Assembly (NCBI GenBank): GCA_051867915.1
Contig: JBJDZJ010000110.1
Location: 1 to 11,996, forward strand
Source: CAKSQF01 sp051867915
GTDB lineage: Bacteria > Bacillota > Clostridia > Oscillospirales > CAG-272
DNA length: 11,996 nt
Direction of reading: 5' to 3'
Under the pieces are notes generated by a model that was not told the DNA's origin, made no database searches, and worked only from the letters and a program-made list of their open reading frames with translations. The translations under genes and the position numbers were made by a program. Every line of letters starts with the position of its first letter. Within the stretch, counting starts at the first letter, position 1. Below are positions 1-5,187 of the stretch, piece after piece.

Positions 1-1095
1 AAGAATCAGCGTCTTTATCGGGCAAAGAGAGAGGAGATTTTCGTTTTCGGAATCTTCCGTCCCCTGATCTATATGCTGTATATTTCCTCCGTTCTCTGCC
101 TGCTCTATCTGGGCGCAAAGGGCTATATCGAGAATCTGAACCTGCTTGGGCAGAGCATTGGAAGCGGTACTCTCGTGTCCTTCTATATGTATATCTCCAA
201 ATTCTTCAACCCCATTCAGAGTCTTGCAGAGCAGTTCAACTGGCTCCAATCCGCATTTGCGTCTGCCGAGAAGATTTTCACCGTTCTGGATATGAACCCT
301 CAGGTGGTGGACAGCGAGGACGCTCTGACGCCGGAGAAAATCGAGGGCAATATCGAATTCCGCCATGTCTGGTTCTCGTATGTTCCCGATGAATGGGTTC
401 TGAGGGATGTATCCTTTACGGTGAAGGCGGGACAAACGGTCGCCTTTGTAGGTTCCACCGGATCGGGCAAGACCACCATTCTTTCGCTGATCTGTCGGGA
501 TTACGACATTCAGAAGGGCGAGATTCTGATTGACGGGATTGACATCCGAAAGATCAAAATCTCCTCTCTGCGCTCTCATTTCGGGCAGATGCTCCAGGAT
601 GTCTTCCTGTTTTCGGGGACCATCCGATCCAATATTCTTCTCCGCAAGGAGGGCGTGACCGATGAAGAGGTGATGGAAGCCTGTCGGTATGTCAATGCCG
701 ATCACTTTATTGATAAGCTGAAGAACGGGCTGGACGAGGAGGTTCGGGAGCGGGGCAATAACTTCTCCGCAGGTCAAAGACAGCTTCTCTCCTTTGCCCG
801 CACCATCGTTCACCGCCCCGAGGTCATGATTCTGGATGAGGCAACCGCCAATATCGACACCGAGACCGAGGTCCTGATTCAGGACTCCCTTGAGAAGATG
901 ATGAACATCGGAACCATGTTGGTGGTTGCGCACAGGCTTTCCACCATTCGGAGTGCCGACAATATCATTGTACTGTCTCACGGTCGGATTGTGGAACAGG
1001 GTACCCATGCCGAACTGCTGGAGCAAAAGGGCAGGTACTTCGAACTGTATAAACTCCAGAGCGAGAAGCAGAAAGCACTGGGGCGTTCGGTTTAA
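1..1095 (+). CDS. ABC exporter, permease-ATPase half-transporter (5' end missing)
   Basis: The reading frame is open from base 1, so the gene begins left of the window; only the last transmembrane helices and the whole nucleotide-binding domain are present. Hydrophobic stretches around bases 50-125 and 150-220 are the final membrane helices. The ATPase domain shows Walker A GSTGSGKTT (bases 451-477), a Q-loop (GQMLQD, near 586-603), an ABC signature FSAGQ (763-777), Walker B with the catalytic Glu intact (VMILDEAT, Glu codon 838-840) and the H-loop His (VVAHR, His codon 931-933). All ATP hydrolysis residues look canonical. The order TMD-NBD and the sequence style fit the MsbA/BmrA/YheH-like type IV exporters. 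In Firmicutes these are often two-gene heterodimers, and FSAGQ is typical of the catalytic partner; an upstream partner gene would lie outside the window. Substrate unknown. The family assignment is secure; the transported compound cannot be told. Confidence 0.95.
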   Translation, partial: KNQRLYRAKREEIFVFGIFRPLIYMLYISSVLCLLYLGAKGYIENLNLLGQSIGSGTLVSFYMYISKFFNPIQSLAEQFNWLQSAFASAEKIFTVLDMNPQVVDSEDALTPEKIEGNIEFRHVWFSYVPDEWVLRDVSFTVKAGQTVAFVGSTGSGKTTILSLICRDYDIQKGEILIDGIDIRKIKISSLRSHFGQMLQDVFLFSGTIRSNILLRKEGVTDEEVMEACRYVNADHFIDKLKNGLDEEVRERGNNFSAGQRQLLSFARTIVHRPEVMILDEATANIDTETEVLIQDSLEKMMNIGTMLVVAHRLSTIRSADNIIVLSHGRIVEQGTHAELLEQKGRYFELYKLQSEKQKALGRSV

Positions 1096-1110
1096 AAAAT
1101 GGAAAAACAC

Positions 1111-1150
1111 AGCGGGACTGATGCAAATTTACATTTGCGTCAGTCCCGCT
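1111..1150 (-). terminator. Strong 18-bp hairpin, terminator of the lipoprotein gene
   Basis: Arms 1111-1128 and 1133-1150 pair over 18 bp with one G-T wobble and a 4-nt loop (ttac). Read on the minus strand the hairpin is followed by a T-rich run (GTGTTTTTCC then ATTTTTTAA), so it fits an intrinsic terminator for the minus-strand gene ending at 1169. On the plus strand no T-run follows, so termination of the ABC gene here would be weaker. Its inner core resembles the hairpin at 11862-11895. Confidence 0.75.
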
Positions 1151-1168
1151 GAAGATTGTCTGCCCGTA

Positions 1169-1678
1169 TCAGGTGTTGTCAAAGGTCACGGTATTGGCCC
1201 ATTTAATCAGATCGGGTTTGAATTCCTCATAAATATTATCATAGGTTGCAAACTGAACCATCCAGAATGCGTCGGAGGACTTGTAAAAAACGGTCAAATA
1301 TCTGGCATCTTCATTGGATTCATCGTCGTGGAAGCTGTACTCGAAATAGGTCAGCCCGTCTGATGTTTGGATTTCTTCGGGTGATTTGTCGCTGTTTTCC
1401 TCGCGGACGAGTTCCACATATTCATTGAGTGTCAGATAGCATAAACCTTCTGTTACGGAAAAAAGATCTTTGATCACAAAAACGCTGACCTGAACCGAAT
1501 CGTAGCAGGCCGTGCAACCGTCCTCTTCGGTCTCAGTGAATGCTTTTGTCAGAGTGATGGTCATTCCTTCTTTGGAAAACTGCTGTTCTTCTGCCGTTCT
1601 GACATCGACTTTCAAACAACCGATCAGCAGACAGGAAAGCATAAAAAAGCAAATGATGCAGGTGGCGATCTTTTTCAT
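1169..1678 (-). CDS. Small lipoprotein of unknown function, PsbP/DcrB-like C-terminus
   Basis: The predicted protein has 169 residues. I chose the ATG at 1678 over the upstream in-frame start at 1801 because it follows a good ribosome binding site (GGAGGA, about 8 nt upstream), lies behind a consensus promoter, and starts a clear lipoprotein signal: MKK, a hydrophobic stretch and the lipobox LLIGC with Cys21 as the predicted lipidated residue. The mature part is acidic. It has a Cys pair (CTAC) near residue 55 and a C-terminal stretch with the pattern FWMVQFATYDN...FKPDLIKWANTV. That pattern recalls the PsbP/DcrB/Mog1-like small secreted proteins common in clostridia; this is a loose resemblance, not a firm family call. 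It is transcribed alone, between its own promoter (1721-1749) and the hairpin at 1111-1150. Function unknown; it is probably tethered to the outer face of the membrane. Confidence 0.85.
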   Translation of the reverse strand: MKKIATCIICFFMLSCLLIGCLKVDVRTAEEQQFSKEGMTITLTKAFTETEEDGCTACYDSVQVSVFVIKDLFSVTEGLCYLTLNEYVELVREENSDKSPEEIQTSDGLTYFEYSFHDDESNEDARYLTVFYKSSDAFWMVQFATYDNIYEEFKPDLIKWANTVTFDNT

Positions 1679-1720
1679 TTGAGTATCCTCCGTAATTTCA
1701 ATTGTTTTATTTGTAAAATA

Positions 1721-1749
1721 AGTATACCATAGAATTACCTTTTTGTCAA
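1721..1749 (-). promoter_or_regulatory. Sigma-A promoter of the small lipoprotein gene
   Basis: Read on the minus strand: -35 TTGACA (1744-1749), a 17-nt spacer, and -10 TATACT (1721-1726). This places the transcript start near 1714, giving a leader of about 35 nt that carries the GGAGGA site. It lies downstream of the terminator of the preceding operon, so the lipoprotein gene is an independent unit. Confidence 0.85.
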
Positions 1750-1818
1750 GCAAATTTTTATAATGTTTCTGCAAATCGGGAAAAAGACGGTGATAGCGCA
1801 TGGTTAATGAAAAAAATA

Positions 1819-1850
1819 CCGACCGAAGGAGAGATCTCTTCTTCGGTCGG
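1819..1850 (-). terminator. Intrinsic terminator of the pdxS-pdxT-DUF4186 operon
   Basis: Outer arms ccgaccgaag (1819-1828) and cttcggtcgg (1841-1850) pair perfectly, and the 12 bases between them are nearly self-complementary, so the stem can extend inward. On the minus strand the hairpin is followed by TATTTTTTT (from 1810-1818), a classic U-tract. It lies about 20 nt past the stop codon of the DUF4186 gene. Confidence 0.9.
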
Positions 1851-1868
1851 AAATACAGGATATTCGAT

Positions 1869-2246
1869 TTAATTCGGGGCGCGGTAAGAATCGCTGTCTG
1901 TCTGCCGTTCGATCCACGCCATGATCAGATTCACGATTTTTTCCTGCTGAGTTTCGGTGAGTTCGCATCCCATCGGGACATGATACCATTTGTTCAGGCA
2001 TCCTCGGCAGCAGCATGCGGTGGCATGTTGGGCGACAAAGACGGGATGACCGCTCATGGGAGTCTGCCTGCCGTCGTTTGGGATGTCGGCGGGAGCCAGA
2101 CGGCTTTTTACAAAATCTGCCGCATGGGCACGAATGACTTCGATCCCCTTCTCACGGATGTAGTTTTTGTCCTTTTCGGTTAGTCGGAATTTTGCCCGAA
2201 AGGCCGATTTTTGCAGTCTTTCCAGCGCCTGATCCACTGTTGCCAT
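1869..2246 (-). CDS. DUF4186 family protein
   Basis: The predicted protein has 125 residues, small and soluble, with no signal peptide. The sequence matches what I know of the DUF4186 family: an N-terminal helical part (about 1-50), a conserved LAPADIPNDGRQTPMSGHP core (50-68), and a Cys/His cluster (His67, His74, Cys78-Cys79-Cys80, Cys83, His89) in HATACCCRGCL...WYH, then a C-terminal helix ending in a family-like LIMAWIERQ. The cluster looks able to bind a metal or form a redox centre, but no biochemical role for the family is known to me. Start: the ATG at 2246 has GGAAA 11 nt upstream; an in-frame GTG at 2255 is possible, but the same GGAAA is then only 2 nt away. The gene begins 29 nt after pdxT on the same strand and is followed by the operon terminator, so it is very likely the third cistron of the PLP synthase operon. 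Confidence 0.88.
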   Translation of the reverse strand: MATVDQALERLQKSAFRAKFRLTEKDKNYIREKGIEVIRAHAADFVKSRLAPADIPNDGRQTPMSGHPVFVAQHATACCCRGCLNKWYHVPMGCELTETQQEKIVNLIMAWIERQTDSDSYRAPN

Positions 2247-2275
2247 AGATATCACGCTTTCCGGGTTTTCCGGAA

Positions 2276-2863
2276 TTAACCCCTGACCATGTCGAGAAAA
2301 TAGCGATGAACCGATAAATCTCCCGTCAGTTCGGGATGGAAGGCGGTTACAAGCTGACTGTGCTCCCTTGCGGCGACGATTTTGCCGTCCACCGTGGCAA
2401 GCACTTTAGTGTCGCCCGATACCGACCCGATGTAGGGCGCCCGGATGAAGGTCATGGGAATATCTCCGATGCCCTCAAAAGAAGCGACGGTGTCGAAACT
2501 GCCCAGCTGTCTGCCGTAGGCGTTGCGCAGGGCGACAATGTCCATAGTAGCCAGATGGGAGCGGTCGTCGTTCTCGATTTTCTTTGCCAGCAGGAGCAGA
2601 CCTGCGCAGGTACCGAAGACGGGCAGTCCGCCTTCGATTTTGGATTTAATGGGATCAAACAGTCCGAGATCCCGAAGGAGCTTGCCCTGAACGGTGCTTT
2701 CCCCGCCGGGGATAATCAGTCCGTCAAAGGGACGGTCCAGATCGGGAAGCTGACGGATTTCAAAGGATTCGGCTCCCAGCTTTTCCAGCATCTGCTCATG
2801 CTCGATGAATGCCCCCTGCAATGCAAGGACCGCAATGCAGGGCTTTTTGCCGGTGGTCTGCAC
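2276..2863 (-). CDS. pdxT: PLP synthase glutaminase subunit PdxT
   Basis: The predicted protein has 195 residues, normal for the family. PdxT is the class I glutamine amidotransferase that hydrolyses glutamine and channels ammonia to PdxS for pyridoxal 5'-phosphate synthesis in the cytoplasm. Visible landmarks are ALQGAFIEH near the N-terminus (14-22), the oxyanion/GGEST motif (53-57), the nucleophile in FGTCAG (Cys86), and the catalytic His176 and Glu178 in FHPEL. All triad residues are present. The start is a GTG at 2863 that follows the pdxS stop codon with no gap; GAGG about 7 nt upstream lies inside the end of pdxS, which implies translational coupling and equal dosage of the two subunits. 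The identification is firm. Confidence 0.97.
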   Translation of the reverse strand: MQTTGKKPCIAVLALQGAFIEHEQMLEKLGAESFEIRQLPDLDRPFDGLIIPGGESTVQGKLLRDLGLFDPIKSKIEGGLPVFGTCAGLLLLAKKIENDDRSHLATMDIVALRNAYGRQLGSFDTVASFEGIGDIPMTFIRAPYIGSVSGDTKVLATVDGKIVAAREHSQLVTAFHPELTGDLSVHRYFLDMVRG

Positions 2864-3739
2864 TTATTTTCCTCTTTCCGCCATGAGAAGCTGAATTTCC
2901 TGCTCGTTGATGCCGACCATGGCCTCGCCCAGATCCTCGGACAGTTCTGCCAGAATCTTGGGGTCGTTGTAGTTGGTGACGGCCTTGACGATAGCGGCGG
3001 CACGCTTTGCGGGATTGCCCGACTTGAAGATGCCCGATCCGACAAAGACGCCTTCAGCGCCCAGCTGCATCATCAGAGCGGCATCTGCGGGGGTTGCAAC
3101 GCCGCCTGCGGCGAAGTTGACGACGGGGAGCTTCTTGTGATCGTGGACATAGAGAACCAGATCGTAGGGAACCTGAAGAACCTTTGCGGCATCGTAAAGT
3201 TCATCCTCGGACATAGAGCCGATGCGGCGGATCTCCGACTGCATCATACGCATATGACGGACGGCCTGAACCACATCGCCGGTGCCGGGTTCGCCCTTGG
3301 TACGGATCATGGATGCACCCTCGTTGATGCGGCGAAGGGCTTCGCCCAGATCCTTTGCGCCGCAGACGAAGGGAACATCGAATGCAGTCTTGTCAATGTG
3401 ATACTTGTCATCGGCAGGGGAGAGAACCTCGCTCTCGTCGATGTAGTCGATTTCGATTGCCTGAAGAATCTGCGCTTCGGCAAAGTGACCGATACGGCAT
3501 TTTGCCATGACGGGAATGGATACGGCATTCTGAATGCCCTTGATCATTTTGGGGTCGCTCATACGGGAGACGCCGCCTGCGGCACGGATGTCGGCGGGAA
3601 TGCGCTCCAGAGCCATAACGGCACAGGCACCTGCCGCCTCGGCAATTTTCGCCTGTTCGGGGGTGGTAACATCCATAATTACGCCGCCCTTGAGCATCTG
3701 AGCCAGATTTTTGTTCAGTTCAAATCTTTCGTTTTTCAT
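2864..3739 (-). CDS. pdxS: PLP synthase lyase subunit PdxS
   Basis: The predicted protein has 291 residues, the usual length. PdxS condenses ribose 5-phosphate (or ribulose 5-phosphate), glyceraldehyde 3-phosphate and ammonia from PdxT into pyridoxal 5'-phosphate, as a dodecameric barrel complex. Key residues are visible: Asp23 in MDV, the Schiff-base Lys80 in VMAKCRIGH, and the second Lys148 in RTKGEPGTG; the phosphate-binding glycine stretches GVATPADAA and GVFVGSGIFKSGNP follow. I place the start at the ATG at 3739. It begins the conserved MKNERFELNKNLAQMLKGG, has AAAGGA about 9 nt upstream, and lies downstream of a perfect promoter; the longer open frame to 4030 crosses that promoter and is not coding. 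This is the first gene of the operon with pdxT and the DUF4186 gene. No MocR/PdxR-type regulator is next to it. Confidence 0.97.
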   Translation of the reverse strand: MKNERFELNKNLAQMLKGGVIMDVTTPEQAKIAEAAGACAVMALERIPADIRAAGGVSRMSDPKMIKGIQNAVSIPVMAKCRIGHFAEAQILQAIEIDYIDESEVLSPADDKYHIDKTAFDVPFVCGAKDLGEALRRINEGASMIRTKGEPGTGDVVQAVRHMRMMQSEIRRIGSMSEDELYDAAKVLQVPYDLVLYVHDHKKLPVVNFAAGGVATPADAALMMQLGAEGVFVGSGIFKSGNPAKRAAAIVKAVTNYNDPKILAELSEDLGEAMVGINEQEIQLLMAERGK

Positions 3740-3803
3740 TTTAACAGATCCTTTCAATCGCTTGATTTTCGGATAATAAAGTTCCTTTGACCTTTTGCAA
3801 AGC

Positions 3804-3832
3804 ATTATAGCACAAAAAAACGATTCTGTCAA
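3804..3832 (-). promoter_or_regulatory. Consensus sigma-A promoter of the pdxS-pdxT operon
   Basis: Read on the minus strand: TTGACA (3827-3832), 17-nt spacer, TATAAT (3804-3809), a perfect match to consensus. The transcript start should be near 3797, giving a leader of just under 60 nt. Such a strong promoter fits constitutive cofactor synthesis; no operator or riboswitch-like fold stands out in the leader. Confidence 0.9.
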
Positions 3833-3986
3833 GTGAAATTTTACAAATCCCAGTGATTTGGTAGGATTTGTGGATTGTGTCGAAGATCGTGAAAGCAAGA
3901 GCAGATTTTTTGTGATTTTATCCCATTGATTTTCCTGTTTCGGGAGGAAAAAGTCGTACTTTTTCATCATCCTTTCTATATTCCGA

Positions 3987-4015
3987 TTGACAAAAGACGA
4001 AAAATGATTTATAAT
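3987..4015 (+). promoter_or_regulatory. Consensus sigma-A promoter of the AraC-family regulator
   Basis: TTGACA (3987-3992), 17-nt spacer, TATAAT (4010-4015), a perfect consensus match. The start of transcription should be near 4022, giving a leader of about 45 nt. Unusually strong for a transcription factor gene. Confidence 0.9.
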
Positions 4016-4067
4016 ACTGCTAACCGTCAAAAATCGGACGGATGCTGTGGAAAAGAGGAAGTCGAAA

Positions 4068-5003
4068 ATGGAGGAAAAGACGAATCGGATTGATCTTTCG
4101 GAGCTGTCTCCTTATGTGCGCTATGTTCATAGCTGTACGGATGCCAGAAGCTCGACCCATCAGGTTCCGTGGCGCATGATTTACGATTACGAATTCCTGT
4201 TTGTAATAAAGGGCAGGATGGAGATCGTAACCGAGACGGGAACGGTGGTCCTCTCGGAAAATGAGATTCACACGGTACCGCCCATGCTGTATCATACCGT
4301 CAGAATTCCGGAAGGGGTAAGCTGTACCTATTATTCGGTACATTTTGATTTCGTCAATCTGGGGCGGGAGAACGATTTCTCTCCGGAAGAGGTCTATATT
4401 TCGAACTGCAACCGCAATCTGGAAAGCGTGCCGATGAACGAATATCTCAAACGCCGTCCCAATTATTCGCCGGAGTGTGTGGTATTCCCCGGTAAAATGA
4501 CGGTCGGTGATCCCGAAAGTTATACCGATCTGCTGGATTCCATGATTCTGATTCAGCGGGAAAAGCCCTTTGCATGGGAAATTGATATGAAATGCGCCAT
4601 GCTTTCGCTTCTGAAGCTGACGCTGCTTGATCGGATGCGGCATGGAACGGCGGAACCCGTGAGACGGGATATGGAGCATTATTCTGCCATAACGGCCTAT
4701 CTTCTCGACCATTACAGCGAGCCGATTGATTTTGAACGGCTTTCACAGCTGTTCGGCTATTCATACAGCAGTTTCCGGAAAAAATTCAAAGAAAAATCGG
4801 GGAAATCCCCCCATGAATATCTGACCGATCTGCGGATAGAGGAGGCGGTGAAGCTCCTGCGCAGCCGCAGATATACGGTTTCCGAGGTGGCGTGGATGGT
4901 GGGGTATGAGGATTCGGCCTATTTCAGCCGTCTTTTCCGGAAAAGGAAGGGCTGTCCTCCCCGCGAATTGATGCACGGCGAACAAACCGATCCGACGCTT
5001 TGA
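4068..5003 (+). CDS. AraC-family transcriptional regulator with N-terminal cupin
   Basis: The predicted protein has 311 residues. The N-terminal half (about 32-95: HQVPWRMIYDYEFLFVIKG through IHTVPPMLYHTVRIPEG) has the pattern of the AraC-type cupin ligand-binding fold, typical for sugar- or glycan-sensing members. The last 100 residues (about 204-303) are the double helix-turn-helix DNA-binding domain, with IDFERLSQLFGYSYSSFRKKFK as the first and VSEVAWMVGYEDSAYFSRLFRK as the second recognition unit, including the family's GYEDSAYFSRLFRK signature. I chose the ATG at 4068 because GAGGAA lies 7 nt upstream; an in-frame GTG at 4047 has no convincing site. It precedes the EEP lipoprotein gene on the same strand by 184 bp, and that gene has its own promoter. 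It is the obvious candidate regulator of the two surface-protein genes that follow, but this is inferred from position only. Confidence 0.93.
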   Translation: MEEKTNRIDLSELSPYVRYVHSCTDARSSTHQVPWRMIYDYEFLFVIKGRMEIVTETGTVVLSENEIHTVPPMLYHTVRIPEGVSCTYYSVHFDFVNLGRENDFSPEEVYISNCNRNLESVPMNEYLKRRPNYSPECVVFPGKMTVGDPESYTDLLDSMILIQREKPFAWEIDMKCAMLSLLKLTLLDRMRHGTAEPVRRDMEHYSAITAYLLDHYSEPIDFERLSQLFGYSYSSFRKKFKEKSGKSPHEYLTDLRIEEAVKLLRSRRYTVSEVAWMVGYEDSAYFSRLFRKRKGCPPRELMHGEQTDPTL

Positions 5004-5097
5004 GCAATCCTTCTCACCGTGAAGCTTCAATCGGATGGGCGACCGTCTAAAAAATATCTTTTTTTGCAGTAATCTGAGAAAAAGTCTGTTTTCTTTC

Positions 5098-5126
5098 TTG
5101 ACAAACGAGGAAAGATATGGTAAAAT
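5098..5126 (+). promoter_or_regulatory. Sigma-A promoter of the EEP-discoidin lipoprotein gene
   Basis: TTGACA (5098-5103), 17-nt spacer, TAAAAT (5121-5126). The predicted transcript start is near 5133, immediately before the palindrome at 5135-5151, so this promoter looks built for repression or other control. Confidence 0.8.
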
Positions 5127-5134
5127 AAAACAAA

Positions 5135-5151
5135 TTTGCATGTCATGCAAA
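5135..5151. promoter_or_regulatory. Perfect palindrome at the transcription start, candidate operator
   Basis: TTTGCATGTCATGCAAA: two 8-bp arms around a single central base, at about +2 to +18 relative to the predicted start site of the lipoprotein gene. Position and symmetry fit a repressor operator. A further GCATG in the same orientation as the left half-site lies 18 bp downstream (5156-5160) inside the GTCTGCATGAT motif shared with the other large gene. The protein that binds here is not identified. Confidence 0.55.
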
Positions 5152-5169
5152 GTCTGCATGATTTTATAG
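5152..5169 (+). promoter_or_regulatory. Copy 1 of a motif shared by the two surface-gene promoters
   Basis: GTCTGCATGAT at 5152-5162 followed by three bases and ATAG. The same 11-mer plus ATAG occurs on the minus strand at 10849-10866 in the promoter of the wall-anchored apiosidase-like gene; 15 of 18 positions are identical. It lies in the 5' leader of the lipoprotein gene, just before the ribosome binding site (AAAGAGG at 5174-5180). Candidate binding site of a common regulator. Confidence 0.45.
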
Positions 5170-5187
5170 TCGGAAAGAGGTATTGTC

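Larger units (their letters stand above)
3740..4067. other. Divergent intergenic region between pdxS and the araC-type gene
   Basis: This 328-bp non-coding stretch holds two back-to-back consensus promoters (3804-3832 minus, 3987-4015 plus) and about 150 bp between them with no gene. A small perfect inverted repeat lies at 3947-3965: gaaaaagt and actttttc with a 3-nt centre. It sits about 20 bp upstream of the -35 of the regulator gene, where an activator or autoregulator could bind; this role is only a suggestion. Confidence 0.6.

Noticed and set aside
1679..1801. Possible N-terminal extension of the small lipoprotein
   Set aside because: It spans the gene's own promoter and would bury the lipoprotein signal; the ATG at 1678 has GGAGGA and starts the signal peptide.
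2336..3790. A 484-codon open frame on the plus strand across the pdx genes
   Set aside because: It is antisense to pdxT and pdxS, whose catalytic motifs are unmistakable. The translated product looks like a frame shadow and there is no promoter or ribosome binding site for it.
3740..3797. Riboswitch or attenuator in the pdxS leader
   Set aside because: The leader is just under 60 nt and shows no conserved fold or hairpin with a U-tract.
3740..4030. Possible N-terminal extension of PdxS by 97 residues
   Set aside because: The extension covers the consensus pdxS promoter, has no family similarity, and the normal PdxS start with a ribosome binding site is at 3739.
5004..5097. Terminator after the araC-type gene
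   Set aside because: T-runs are present near 5060-5070, but I could not find a GC-containing stem before them; read-through into the EEP gene cannot be excluded.
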